This document shows, piece after piece, positions 38,807 to 47,529 of a DNA stretch of 64,000 nt. The DNA comes from Stenotrophomonas sp. MMGLT7 (lineage in GTDB: Bacteria > Pseudomonadota > Gammaproteobacteria > Xanthomonadales > Xanthomonadaceae), in assembly GCF_021168555.1 (NCBI RefSeq), contig NZ_JAJOZS010000009.1, forward strand, positions 1-64,000, in the 5' to 3' direction. How positions within the stretch are numbered: the first letter of the stretch is position 1; the number at the start of each line of letters is the position of its first letter. The notes under the pieces were generated by a model that did not search any database, had not been told where the DNA came from, and saw nothing but the letters and a program-made list of their open reading frames with translations. Position numbers and translations under genes: made by a program.

Positions 38807-39820
38807 TCATTGCCGCGCGTCGCCGCTGTGATCGGGGATGCCGGCGACCACGTGCAATGCATACAGCAGCGAGGCGCGCAGCATCGGGCCATGGCCCAGG
38901 CCGGGGAACTCGTGGTACTCGACCTCGAGGCCGGGCAGCTTGCGCAGCCGCTCGGACAGCTGGAACGCCGAATCCGACGGTACGCATGCCACGCAGCGCA
39001 TATGCGCGGCAACGCGCGGATCGGCCATGTTGCGACCGGACCGGTCGGGATGGCGCTCGCCGCCGCCGAGCATCAACAGCACGCGCGCAGTGCGTCCCGC
39101 GTTGCCGGCGAAGAAGCGCTGCTCCGGCTCCCCGAGCATGTAGCCCTCGCCCCACCACAGCGAAGGACTCGCCGGCGCATAGGTCTGGAAACCGCCGGCA
39201 CCGCTGTACAGCGCATGCAGCGTGAACAGCCCGCCGAACGAATGTCCCCACAGCGTCTGCTGACGCGCGTCCAGCGGCGCGCGCCGGGCCACCTCCTGGC
39301 GGATCGCGCCCAGGATGACGTCGAGGAAGGCGTCGGCGTCGCCGCCGACCATGGCGGCCTGCTCGCCCTCGCCGCGCATGGCCGCCACCGGAGTGTAGTC
39401 GCGGGTGCGCGCGGCGGTATCCACGCGCTTCTCGTTGTCGTAGCCGACGAACACCAGCACCTGCGGCTGGCCTGCGGCCAACTCGTCCAGCAGCGCGTCG
39501 TCGAATTCCATCAGCGCGGCATTGCCATCGAGCATCCAGAACGCCGGGAAGCCTCTCTCCGGAGGTGGCACCTTGGGAATTCCCAGGTTGACCCGCCAGC
39601 TGCGCGCGCCGTCGGCGCTGGTGACGACGAAACGCTCGAAACGGTACTGCGCCGCGGTGTGGTCGGCGATCGTGGGGCCGATCTCGCGCTGGAAATCGCG
39701 CCGCTGCGCGGCCGCCTCCGGCGCTGCCGACAGCAACGCGAGCACGAACAGCCCGGAAAGCCAGGGCAGGGGCACTCCATCCCGGCCCCGAGGACCGCCA
39801 CGCCGATCTACTTGCTTCAT
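38807..39820 (-). CDS. exported alpha/beta-hydrolase, IroE-like siderophore esterase
   Basis: A 337-residue putative serine esterase. It has a signal peptide (LSGLFVLALLSAAPEAAA), FWMLDGNAALMEF (the oxyanion-side motif of the Fes/IroE group), VFVGYDNEKR, the nucleophile elbow LWGHSFGGLFTLHALY and a C-terminal GLGHGPML that supplies the His. IroE-type enzymes linearise trilactone siderophores such as enterobactin in the periplasm. Flanking FepA-type receptor and FepBDGC genes support that substrate class. ATG 39820 is preferred (GGGG six bases before); ATG 39826 is the alternative. It precedes the propeller gene with about 240 bases between. Confidence 0.88.
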   Translation of the reverse strand: MKQVDRRGGPRGRDGVPLPWLSGLFVLALLSAAPEAAAQRRDFQREIGPTIADHTAAQYRFERFVVTSADGARSWRVNLGIPKVPPPERGFPAFWMLDGNAALMEFDDALLDELAAGQPQVLVFVGYDNEKRVDTAARTRDYTPVAAMRGEGEQAAMVGGDADAFLDVILGAIRQEVARRAPLDARQQTLWGHSFGGLFTLHALYSGAGGFQTYAPASPSLWWGEGYMLGEPEQRFFAGNAGRTARVLLMLGGGERHPDRSGRNMADPRVAAHMRCVACVPSDSAFQLSERLRKLPGLEVEYHEFPGLGHGPMLRASLLYALHVVAGIPDHSGDARQ

Positions 39821-40051
39821 CCTCATCCCCGGATCAGAACTCAATGTCCGGGCTGGCCCAGTCGGCACGGCCGGATTCGTTGCAGGCATCGCAGCGGCCG
39901 CCGGCAGCCGCAGGAACGGCACGTTCCTCATCCGCCGACAGTCCGGTGAGATGCTGACCACGCCCGTGGAAGACCGCCTGCGGCAATGCATCGGCTCGCT
40001 GTTGGAAACGGGCTGGACGATGCAGGAGCCATCGCGGCCATTCTACAAAGA

Positions 40052-40066
40052 TGCGAGTGATTATCA
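40052..40066. promoter_or_regulatory. weak Fur-box-like site
   Basis: TGCGAGTGATTATCA matches the 7-1-7 Fur pattern TGATAATNATTATCA at 11 of 14 positions, with a perfect right half. It lies about 230 bases upstream of the esterase gene, in a locally AT-rich patch, and would fit iron control of the esterase. The distance and the poor left half make it doubtful. Confidence 0.3.
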
Positions 40067-40170
40067 ACCAAATCCGGCCGCTCCGGCCGGAACGGGCACT
40101 GCGGCCCCGCTGGCGGTGCGGCCGGGCCCCGTTTCACGCCCAGGTCCGCGCTGCCGTCCGGGCGAACTGC

Positions 40171-40470
40171 GATCGTCGCTCCCGCGCAGGCGGGAGCCCA
40201 TGACATTGCCGTGATTCGGCCCGGGCGTCCCGCCATGACCAGCCATGGCCGGCCATTCGGCTGTAATGAAGCGCCCGGCCGTAGTAAAGCGCTCGGCGGT
40301 GGTGAGGCGTCCGGCTGCGGTGAAACTCGGGAACGCAAGGCTCGGCGCGCAAGCCTCGGCCCGGGCTCCAAGCGCGCCCAGGCAGCCGCAGGCCCCTTGC
40401 TTTCCGCCATTGGGCGCTCCATCGGAGCGCCGTTCCCGGACGCCAGCGCGGCCGTGCCGGGACGCCGCAT
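40171..40470 (+). repeat. diverged ~300-bp dispersed repeat, copy B
   Basis: Same orientation as copy A (14941-15242). The left end begins GATCGTC and continues with a CCCGCGCAGGCGGGAGCCCA block that resembles the arms of the inverted repeat at 49849-49972. Shared blocks with copy A continue to TGCCGGGACG at the right end, which abuts the stop codon of the receptor gene. No coding frame is common to both copies. Confidence 0.6.
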
Positions 40471-40472
40471 CG

Positions 40473-42785
40473 TCAGAACCCGATGTTCAGGGTGGCCCAG
40501 TAGGCGCGCCCCGGCTCGTTGTAGCTCGATGCATTGACCGAGCCGGAGCTGTTCCGGACGGCGGTGCGGTATAGGCGCTTGTCGGCCAGGTTGTTGACGC
40601 CGAGGCCGAGGCTGACCTTGGACGTGATGCGATAGCGGCCGCTGATGCCGAGCACGTGGTACGCGCCGAGTTCGTCGCCCTCGACCGCGGCGCCGGTGGA
40701 GTCCTGCGTGGCCGAATGCTGCCGGCCGTAGAAGGTGCCGGTCAACGCCAGCGAGAGCGCCTCGGTCGCGTGCCAGTCCAGCGAGGTGTTGACGGTGTAG
40801 TCGGGGATCACCGACAGCGGCTGGTCGGTCTGCTTGTTCTTGTTCTCGATCATCCAGGTGACGTTGGTGTTCCACTTCAGCACGTCGCCGCGCTCGCCCA
40901 GCAGCGGCACCCCGAGGTTGCCTTCCATGCCCTGCACGATGGCCTTGGAAGCGTTCTCCCACAGGTAGACGTAGCGCGTGCCGACCGCGCCCACCGGCGT
41001 CGTGCTGACCGTGATCTTGTTCTGGTAGTCGTTGTGGAAGTAGGTCAGCGAGGCGTGCCAGCCGGTGTCCGGCGCCCACTCCACGCCGATCTCCTTGTTG
41101 ATGCTGGTCTCCGGGTCCAGGTCGGCGTTGCCGAGGATGTAGCAGCTGCCGCCGTAGGCGTAGTAGCAGCCGCCGCCGTTGGACTGGTACAGGTAGTTCG
41201 GGTTGGACTGGTACAGGTTGGGTGCCTTGAACGCACGCGCCACGCCGCCCTTGAGCAGCCAGTCGCCGCCGAGCTTGTACTGCGCGTTGAGGCTGGGGCT
41301 GAAATTGTTGCCGAACTGGTCGTAGTGGTCGAGGCGCAGGCCGGGGGTGAGGATCCAGCGCTCGCCCAGGTAGATGTTGTCCTCGACGAACAGCGCCGCC
41401 GACTTCTGCTCGTTGACGTCGCTGCCGTCACCGTAGTCGACGCCGTCGACGAAGGTGGTGGCGCTGGAGCTGACCGAATAGGGATCGTCGAGCTTGTTGT
41501 CGCGCGCCTCGAAACCGACCGTCCAGATGTTGTCCACGCCGCCCAGGACGCTGGGGATGTTCAGTTCGCCGTCGAGCATCCAGTTCTTCAGCAGCGAGGT
41601 CGACCAGGTGCTGGTCAGTGCGCCTTCGGTCCTGCCGGCCATACCTTCGTCCAGGCGGGTGTTGTCGGTCTCCTCGTAGGACAGGCTCACGCGCGAGGTG
41701 CCGAAGCCCCACTTGCCGCGGTGGGTGATCGCGGCGGTGCGGCGGATCATGATGTTGGTCTCGGCGCCGCCTTCGGCCAGCGTGCCCATCAGGTCGGCGT
41801 TGTAGGTGGACGCCAGGCCGCGCTCGCCGGCGTAGATGTTGCCCTGGCGGCTGAAGCCGGCCTCGAACTCGACCACCTGGTTCTCGCTCGGGTCCCAGCG
41901 CAGCAGTCCGTTGATGTCCTTGTTGCGCACGCCCTCGCGGCCGGCCGGCGACATGTCGCCGTTGTCGGCGGCGTAGGCGGAGTTCAGCTCCAGCGAATCG
42001 GCATCGGTCTTGTTGAGGTTGCCGTACATGCGGAACGACCAGTCGCGCGCCAGCGGGCCGCTGAGGGTGAAGCCCACGCGCTGGCTGCCGCCTTCGTCGC
42101 TGTGCTCGGGCACCAGGCCGTACAGGCTGAGCGAACCTTCGAGGTCGCCGGTCGGCTTCCTGGTGACGATGTTGACCACGCCGCCGGAAGCGCCGGAACC
42201 GTAGCGCGCCGCCGCCGGGCCGCGCAGCACCTCGATCCGCTCGATCGCCTCGGCCGGTACCCAGTTGGTGTCGCCGCGGGTGTTGCGCTCGCCGCTGCGG
42301 CCCATGCGCACCGAGTCGCGCGAGCCGACGCGCTTGCCGTCGACCAGGATCAGGGTGTTCTCCGGGCCCATGCCGCGCAGGTCGATCTGGCGGTTGTTGC
42401 CGTACTGGCCGGAGGCGCTGTTGCCGGTCAGGTTGACGCCGGGCATGGTGCGCAGCAGTTCGGACAGGTCGTTGGCCGGCGGGCGGCTCTCGATGTCCTC
42501 GCGGGTGATGATCGAGGTGCCCAGCGCCTGCCTGGCGATCTGCTCGGCGGTGACGTGGATGGTATCGAAGGTGGTCGCGTCGTCCCCGTCCCCGTGGCGC
42601 CCGCCGCGGGGATGATCGTCGCGGTGGCGGGCCTCGTCGGCCTTGTCCTTCTCCGCGTCCTGGGCGGCTGCCGGGAGGCTCAGCGCGAGCATCGCCGCAG
42701 CCAGCGCGGCGGCCAGCGGCCGGCGGATCGAACGGGACGGGAAATGCGGATGCGCGGACATCCGGAAACGACTGCAAGCAGGCAT
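40473..42785 (-). CDS. FepA-type TonB-dependent catecholate siderophore receptor
   Basis: A 770-residue outer-membrane receptor. The signal peptide (LAAALAAAMLALSLPAAAQ) is followed by a charged His/Asp-rich stretch, a plug (SDLSELLRTMPGVNL-like region at about residues 105-120, NTLILVDGKRVGSRDS, RIEVLRGPAAARYGSGASGG) and a 22-strand-type barrel ending in ATLNIGF. The extracellular loop has two close cysteines (GGCYYAYGGSCYILGNADL), and the sequence follows the FepA/PfeA group for ferric enterobactin-like catecholates. ATG 42785 has GAGG eight bases upstream. It shares the strand and context of the esterase and fepBDGC, together giving outer-membrane to cytosol uptake. Confidence 0.92.
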   Translation of the reverse strand: MPACSRFRMSAHPHFPSRSIRRPLAAALAAAMLALSLPAAAQDAEKDKADEARHRDDHPRGGRHGDGDDATTFDTIHVTAEQIARQALGTSIITREDIESRPPANDLSELLRTMPGVNLTGNSASGQYGNNRQIDLRGMGPENTLILVDGKRVGSRDSVRMGRSGERNTRGDTNWVPAEAIERIEVLRGPAAARYGSGASGGVVNIVTRKPTGDLEGSLSLYGLVPEHSDEGGSQRVGFTLSGPLARDWSFRMYGNLNKTDADSLELNSAYAADNGDMSPAGREGVRNKDINGLLRWDPSENQVVEFEAGFSRQGNIYAGERGLASTYNADLMGTLAEGGAETNIMIRRTAAITHRGKWGFGTSRVSLSYEETDNTRLDEGMAGRTEGALTSTWSTSLLKNWMLDGELNIPSVLGGVDNIWTVGFEARDNKLDDPYSVSSSATTFVDGVDYGDGSDVNEQKSAALFVEDNIYLGERWILTPGLRLDHYDQFGNNFSPSLNAQYKLGGDWLLKGGVARAFKAPNLYQSNPNYLYQSNGGGCYYAYGGSCYILGNADLDPETSINKEIGVEWAPDTGWHASLTYFHNDYQNKITVSTTPVGAVGTRYVYLWENASKAIVQGMEGNLGVPLLGERGDVLKWNTNVTWMIENKNKQTDQPLSVIPDYTVNTSLDWHATEALSLALTGTFYGRQHSATQDSTGAAVEGDELGAYHVLGISGRYRITSKVSLGLGVNNLADKRLYRTAVRNSSGSVNASSYNEPGRAYWATLNIGF

Positions 42786-43005
42786 CGATAGACCTCTCAG
42801 AGTGGGTGGTACCTCTGGCGATGGCTTGAGGTCGAATGAGGGAAGCCGGTCATCCCGTGCGCATCCCTCTTGCGGGGAAGGCTGGCCACGGCTTCATCAC
42901 GAATAATTTACGAGATCGGTCCGCGTTCCCAATGCCCGTGGCGATGCGCTTTGTTGCGCACCCGGCATGCCGCGCCACATCGCGGCACGCAGTTGCCGCC
43001 GTGCC

Positions 43006-43659
43006 TCAGCGCAGCGCCAGCAGTTCGCGCAGGTCGTCGACCGCCGCCACCGCATGCGCCCGCTCGATGTCGAAGCCGCGCAGGTAGCCGTAGCGCACCA
43101 TCGCCAGGGGCATGCCGGCCGCTTGCGCCGCGGCGGCGTCGGTGGCCGAATCGCCGACCATCAGGCAACGCTGCGGCGGCTGTCCGAACATCCCGGCCAG
43201 GTACTGCAGCGGCAGCGCGCTGGGTTTGCGCTCGGCCAGGGAATCGCCGCCGACCTCGGCGGAAAAGTAGCCGGCCAGCCCGAGGTGCTCCAGCAGCGGC
43301 TCGACGAAACCGATCGGCTTGTTGGTGCAGATCGCCATGGTGACGCCTTCGCCCTGGAGCAGGGCCAGCGCCTCGCGCACGCCCGGGTACACCTGCGGGT
43401 GGTGCAGCAGGCATTGGCCGTAGTTGCGCATCATGTCCGGCATGACCTCGTCCACCGCGACCCCAGCGCGCAGTTCGCGCAGGGCGGTGGCGGTCAGCGC
43501 GCGCACGCCCTCGCCGATCCACTGGCGCACCGCGGCCTCGTCGACCTGCGGCAGCCGCCACTGCTGCAGGGTGAGGTTGAGCGCCTCGGCGATGTCGGAG
43601 ACGCTGTCCACCAGCGTGCCATCCAGGTCGAAGATCACCAGCGGGTACGGGAACGGCAT
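43006..43659 (-). CDS. gph: phosphoglycolate phosphatase (HAD family)
   Basis: Removes phosphate from 2-phosphoglycolate, a product of oxidative DNA repair. The 217-residue protein has HAD motif I VIFDLDGTLVDS, the helical cap, motif II ICTNKP, the motif III lysine in AERKPSALP and motif IV MVGDSATDAAAA. Length and the N-terminus match Gph, though other HAD phosphatases of this size look similar. It stands alone; upstream (43660-43987) are repeats and then dinB on the same strand. Confidence 0.9.
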   Translation of the reverse strand: MPFPYPLVIFDLDGTLVDSVSDIAEALNLTLQQWRLPQVDEAAVRQWIGEGVRALTATALRELRAGVAVDEVMPDMMRNYGQCLLHHPQVYPGVREALALLQGEGVTMAICTNKPIGFVEPLLEHLGLAGYFSAEVGGDSLAERKPSALPLQYLAGMFGQPPQRCLMVGDSATDAAAAQAAGMPLAMVRYGYLRGFDIERAHAVAAVDDLRELLALR

Positions 43660-43851
43660 GTCGGCACGGCAGCAACGGGATGGTTCATTCTAGGATGCGT
43701 GCCGCTGCCGGCCTACCCGTGGCCGGATGCCGCACCCCCTCGACTTCTCGATGCGCCGGATGCGCTGCGACCGGTTCGCGGCCTGCAGCCAGGGGCCGTC
43801 GATAGCGAGCCACCCGCAGCGATAGCAGCCGCGCCCGACCCGTAGTCGACC

Positions 43852-43915
43852 GTAGGAGCGACTTCAGTCGCGATGCTCTACCGGTAAAGCCCATCGCGAC
43901 TGAAGTCGCTCCTAC
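43852..43915. repeat. paired REP palindrome (BIME-like)
   Basis: Two inverted copies of GTAGGAGCGACTTCAGTCGC face each other across a short spacer containing TCTACCGGTAAAG. Each half is itself an imperfect palindrome and both outer ends carry GTAG, the hallmark of RAYT-linked REP elements. A near-identical pair is at 52198-52265. Confidence 0.85.
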
Positions 43916-43918
43916 AAA

Positions 43919-43978
43919 AGCGCAAACAAGAGCGCAAACAAGAGCGCAGGCAAGCGCGCAGGCAAGCGCGCAGGCAAG
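43919..43978. repeat. 12-bp tandem repeat, five units
   Basis: Five consecutive 12-base units: two of AGCGCAAACAAG, one AGCGCAGGCAAG and two CGCGCAGGCAAG, with a partial sixth running toward the dinB stop codon. It starts three bases after the REP pair. Copy number is likely to vary between strains. Confidence 0.85.
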
Positions 43979-43987
43979 CGCGCAAGG

Positions 43988-45058
43988 CTATTCGCCGTGC
44001 GCGAACAGGTCCGACTGCAGCGCCACCTCGTCGCGGTCGCGGAAGCCGGACAGGCCGACGCCGACCAGTCGATAGCGGGTGGCCTCCGGCATCCGCACCC
44101 GCTCGCGCAGCGCCAGCGCGATGCCGGCCAGCGCCGCGGCCGAGGCCGGCGGCGTCTCGAGCGTGAGGCTGCGGGTGAGGATGCGGAACTGCGAGGTCTT
44201 GAGCTTGAGCACCACGGTGCGGGCGATGCGCTCGGTCTTGCGCGTCGCGCTCCAGGTCTTGTCGGCGAGTTGCCGGATGGCCGGCTCCAGCGCCTCCAGC
44301 GGCAGGTCCTCGGCGAAGGTGTCTTCCGAGGAGATCGACTGCACCGGCTGGTCCGGCTCGACCGGGCGCTCGTCGATGCCGCGCGCGCGGTTGTGCAGGC
44401 GCCGGCCGAAGCTGCCGAAGCGGACCTCCAGTTCCTCGAGCGCCAGTTCGCGCAGCTGCCCTACCGTGGTCACCCCCAGTGCCGCCAGCTTCGCCTCCAT
44501 CACCTTGCCCACGCCCGGCACGCGACTGACCGGCAGCGTGGTGAGGAAGGCCTCGACCCGGTGCGGGCCGATCACGAACTGGCCGTTGGGCTTGCGCCAG
44601 TCCGAGGCGATCTTGGCCAGGAACTTGTTGGGCGCGATGCCGGCCGAGGCGGTGAGCGAGGTTTCCTCCAGGATCTGCGCGCGGATGGTCTGCGCGATCT
44701 CGGTGGCGGTGGCGATGCCGCTCCTGGGCGCGGTGACGTCGAGGTAAGCCTCGTCCAGCGACAGCGGCTCGACCAGGTCGGTATGGCGCAGGAAGATCTC
44801 CCGGACCTGCCGCGACACCGCCTTGTAGCGGACGAAGTCCGGCGGCACGAACACCGCGTCCGGACACAGCCGCTCGGCACGCAGCGCCGGCATCGCCGAG
44901 CGCACGCCGAACACCCGCGCCTCGTAGGATGCCGCGCACACCACCGAGCGCGCGCCGCGCCAGGCCACCACCACCGGGCGCCCGCGCAGCGCGGGATCGT
45001 CACGTTGTTCCACGGAGGCGTAGAACGCGTCCATGTCCACGTGGATGATCTTGCGCAT
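43988..45058 (-). CDS. dinB: DNA polymerase IV (Y family)
   Basis: Error-prone lesion-bypass polymerase. The 356-residue protein has HVDMDAFYASVEQRDDP (first catalytic Asp), the VVCAASYEARVFGVRS finger region, PLSLDEAYLDVT (second acidic pair), ASAGIAPNKFLAKIASDWRKP and the HhH segment VPGVGKVMEAKL. The C-terminal little-finger domain is complete, but the protein lacks an obvious extended beta-clamp tail beyond QSDLFAHGE. GTG/ATG choice is clear: ATG 45058 gives the standard RKIIHVDMD start. No LexA box was identified upstream. Repeats lie directly downstream. Confidence 0.95.
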   Translation of the reverse strand: MRKIIHVDMDAFYASVEQRDDPALRGRPVVVAWRGARSVVCAASYEARVFGVRSAMPALRAERLCPDAVFVPPDFVRYKAVSRQVREIFLRHTDLVEPLSLDEAYLDVTAPRSGIATATEIAQTIRAQILEETSLTASAGIAPNKFLAKIASDWRKPNGQFVIGPHRVEAFLTTLPVSRVPGVGKVMEAKLAALGVTTVGQLRELALEELEVRFGSFGRRLHNRARGIDERPVEPDQPVQSISSEDTFAEDLPLEALEPAIRQLADKTWSATRKTERIARTVVLKLKTSQFRILTRSLTLETPPASAAALAGIALALRERVRMPEATRYRLVGVGLSGFRDRDEVALQSDLFAHGE

Positions 45059-45262
45059 GTAAGGCGACCCTACGGCGGCGAACGGTGGATGCCCATGATA
45101 AGGGCGTTGTTCGCAGGCGCTGCGAATAACGCATACAACTCATGCAGATAGCCCGGCATCCGCAATCCACGCTACGCCTGCGTACGGATAAAACGTTTGA
45201 TTGAATGCTTTGGCCTCGTGCACGCTTGTTGACTGTTACTGCCAATGCACCTGGAAATCCCT

Positions 45263-45781
45263 GTGACACAACGCCCCAACGCATTTTCACGCGAACAGCT
45301 GCTTGCCAGCGCGCACGGCGAGCTGTTCGGCCCGGGACGCGGCCGCCTCCCCAACGATCCGATGCTGATGTTCGACCGGATCACCGAAGTCCGTGAAGAC
45401 GGCGGCTCCCAGGGCAAGGGCATCGTGCGCGCGGAGCTGGATATCCGCCCGGACCTGTGGTTCTTCCAGTGCCACTTCATCGGCGACCCGGTGATGCCCG
45501 GCTGCCTGGGACTGGATGCGATGTGGCAGCTCACCGGCTTCTTCCTGACCTGGGGCGGCGCCGTCGGCCGCGGCCGCGCACTGGGCTGCGGCGAGGTCAA
45601 GTTCACCGGCCAGGTGCTGCCCAGCGCCAAGCTGGTCAGCTACGAGATCGACATCACCCGCGTCATCAACCGCAAGCTGGTGATGGCGCAGTCCGACGCG
45701 CGCATGCTGGTGGACGGCCGCGAGATCTACACCGCCAAGGACCTGCGCGTGGGCATGTTCAGCTCGACGGAGAACTTCTGA
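45263..45781 (+). CDS. fabA: 3-hydroxydecanoyl-ACP dehydratase/isomerase
   Basis: Dehydrates 3-hydroxydecanoyl-ACP and isomerises the trans-2 to the cis-3 double bond, the entry to unsaturated fatty acids. [20 protein letters not shown] holds the active-site His and [11 protein letters not shown] the Asp region. GTG 45263 gives 172 residues, the same length as the Escherichia coli enzyme, and has GGA seven bases upstream. ATG 45245, six codons earlier, is the alternative but lacks a ribosome site. The stop overlaps the fabB start by one base (TGATG). The soluble dimer acts in the cytoplasm with FabB. Confidence 0.95.
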   Translation: MTQRPNAFSREQLLASAHGELFGPGRGRLPNDPMLMFDRITEVREDGGSQGKGIVRAELDIRPDLWFFQCHFIGDPVMPGCLGLDAMWQLTGFFLTWGGAVGRGRALGCGEVKFTGQVLPSAKLVSYEIDITRVINRKLVMAQSDARMLVDGREIYTAKDLRVGMFSSTENF

Positions 45782-46989
45782 TGCGCCGCGTCGTCGTCAC
45801 CGGCATGGGCATCACTTCGTGCCTGGGCAATGACCTGGACACGGTCTCGGCAGCGCTGCGCGAGGGCCGCTCCGGCATCGTCGCGATCCCGCAGTACACC
45901 GAGATGGGCCTGCGCAGCCAGGTCGCCGGCGCGGTCGAGCTGGACCTGGACGCGCTGATCGACCGCAAGCTCAAGCGCTTCATGGGCGATGCCAGCGCCT
46001 ACGCCTACCTGGCCATGCGCGATGCGCTGGCCGACGCCGGCCTGGACGCCGACGCCATCGCCGATCCGCGCATCGGCCTGATCGCCGGTTCCGGCGGCGG
46101 CTCCAGCCGCTGGCAGGTGGAAGGCGCCGACATCATGCGCGCGCGCGGCGTGCGCAAGGTCGGCCCGTACATGGTGCCGCGCACGATGTGCTCGGCGGTG
46201 TCGGCCTCGCTGGCCACCGCGTTCCACATCAAGGGCCTGAGCTATTCGATCTCGGCCGCCTGCGCGACCTCGGCGCACTGCATCGGCGCGGCCGCCGACC
46301 TGATCCGCCATGGCGCGCAGGACGTGATGTTCGCCGGCGGCGGCGAGGAGCTGGACTGGGCGATGACCTGCATGTTCGATGCGATGGGCGCGCTGTCGGG
46401 CGGCTTCAACGACCGCCCGGCGGTGGCCTCGCGCCCCTACGACTCGCAGCGCGACGGCTTCGTCATCGCCTCCGGCGGCGGCATGCTGGTGCTGGAGGAG
46501 TACGAGCACGCCAAGGCGCGCGGCGCGCGCATCCACGCCGAGCTGCTCGGCTACGGCGTCACCTCCGACGGCGCCGACATGGTGGCCCCCTCAGGCGAGG
46601 GCGCGGTGCGCTGCATGAACATGGCGATGGCCGGGCTGGACCGCCCGATCGACTACCTCAACACCCACGGCACCTCCACCCCGCTGGGCGACGTCACCGA
46701 GCTGGGCGCGGTGCGCGAGGCCTTCGGCGAGGCGGTGCCGCCGCTGTCCTCGACCAAGGCGCTGTCCGGGCACTCGCTGGGCGCGGCGAGCGTGCACGAG
46801 GCAATCTACAGCCTGCTGATGCTGCGCGACGGCTTCATCGCCGGCTCGGCCCATATCGACGAACTCGATCCGCGCGCCGAGGGCTTCCCGATCGTGCGCG
46901 AGAGCCGCGAGGCGAAGCTGGACACGGTGATGTCCAACAGCTTCGGCTTCGGCGGCACCAACGCGGCGCTGGTGTTCGGGCGCGTTTGA
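45781..46989 (+). CDS. fabB: 3-oxoacyl-ACP synthase I
   Basis: Condensing enzyme that elongates the cis-3-decenoyl-ACP made by FabA. The 402-residue protein has the catalytic Cys in [14 protein letters not shown], the two histidines in [11 protein letters not shown] and [13 protein letters not shown], and the C-terminal [14 protein letters not shown]. Translation is coupled to fabA by TGATG, the usual fabAB pairing in gammaproteobacteria. A MITE-like repeat begins about 40 bases after the stop. Confidence 0.96.
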   Translation: MRRVVVTGMGITSCLGNDLDTVSAALREGRSGIVAIPQYTEMGLRSQVAGAVELDLDALIDRKLKRFMGDASAYAYLAMRDALADAGLDADAIADPRIGLIAGSGGGSSRWQVEGADIMRARGVRKVGPYMVPRTMCSAVSASLATAFHIKGLSYSISAACATSAHCIGAAADLIRHGAQDVMFAGGGEELDWAMTCMFDAMGALSGGFNDRPAVASRPYDSQRDGFVIASGGGMLVLEEYEHAKARGARIHAELLGYGVTSDGADMVAPSGEGAVRCMNMAMAGLDRPIDYLNTHGTSTPLGDVTELGAVREAFGEAVPPLSSTKALSGHSLGAASVHEAIYSLLMLRDGFIAGSAHIDELDPRAEGFPIVRESREAKLDTVMSNSFGFGGTNAALVFGRV

Positions 46990-47025
46990 CCGGCGGCGTC
47001 CGGCCCGGCACGGGGTCGGACGCTG

Positions 47026-47147
47026 CTCCTCTTCCGCTTGCGGGGCCTGGACCCTCGGGGAAGGTTTCGCGGCGGCGCCGATAGGCGCATGAAAAGCGCC
47101 CTCATCCGCCCCTGCGGGGCACCTTCTCCCGCAGGCGGGAGAAGGTC
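47026..47147. repeat. degenerate MITE-like element, copy of the 48595 family
   Basis: Shares with 48595-48745, in the same order and orientation, a CCGCTTGCGGGGCC block at the left, a central GCCCTCATCCG block and a CACCTTCTCCCGC...GCGGGAGAAGG hairpin at the right. The left terminal repeat is degraded. The two copies flank the FatB-like gene as direct repeats. Confidence 0.6.
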
Positions 47148-47444
47148 CGGATGCCCGCGCCTCCGGCCACGACGGCTCCCCCGGAAGCGGACAGAAGCCA
47201 GTTTCCCGGTTTTCCTGTGTCGCGACGCAACGGCATCCGCGTCCCCATCCCCGCGTAGGGCGACGCATGTCCTGGGGCGGACGATCCCTCGCCTGCCCGG
47301 CCGATCGCGGGGCAGCCACGCATGCGCGCATGGCGACGGCACCGGTGCACTCCCCCCTCAGGCGTTCCGGCGCGGCGGGCATGCAGCAACGACGACGCCA
47401 ACGCATGGCTCGCGTTGCCCGCTGCCGGCCCGTATCATCGCCAG

Positions 47445-47459
47445 TGAAAATGATTCTCA
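47445..47459. promoter_or_regulatory. Fur-box-like operator for the FatB-like gene
   Basis: TGAAAATGATTCTCA matches the 7-1-7 Fur pattern TGATAATNATTATCA at 12 of 14 positions and is nearly palindromic. It lies 70 bases before the start codon of the orphan siderophore-binding protein gene, the expected place for iron repression. Confidence 0.65.
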
Positions 47460-47529
47460 GGACGCATCGGCCGCGATCGATGGTCCGATGCCTGCGTCGA
47501 CCTTCGCCAACGCCCCACGGGAGCCTTCC

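Larger units (their letters stand above)
39821..40472. other. 652-bp intergenic region
   Basis: Lies between the esterase gene and the 3' end of the FepA-type receptor gene. It contains a partial Fur-box-like site (40052-40066) and the second copy of the dispersed ~300-bp repeat (about 40171-40470), which ends at the receptor stop codon. I see no convincing coding frame. Confidence 0.7.
43660..43987. other. 328-bp repeat-bearing intergenic region
   Basis: Lies between dinB and gph. It holds a REP-type palindrome pair (43852-43915) followed directly by a 12-bp tandem repeat (43919-43978). The remaining 190 bases next to gph show nothing recognisable. Confidence 0.7.
46990..47529. other. 540-bp intergenic region with repeat and Fur-type site
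   Basis: Between fabB and the FatB-like gene. It contains a degenerate inverted-repeat element (about 47026-47147), then about 290 bases without recognisable coding, and a Fur-box-like site (47445-47459). The frame that is open upstream of the FatB-like gene runs through this repeat and is not believed. Confidence 0.7.

Noticed and set aside
42786-43005. Fur box expected upstream of the FepA-type receptor.
   Set aside because: Only an AT-rich patch (CGAATAATTTACG) is present, without the Fur symmetry.
43919-43978. Possible CRISPR array.
   Set aside because: The units are 12 bases long and directly adjacent, with no spacers and no cas genes nearby.
47038-47529. Upstream extension of the FatB-like protein to 494 residues.
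   Set aside because: It runs through a MITE-like element and the Fur-type site. The signal peptide starts at 47530.
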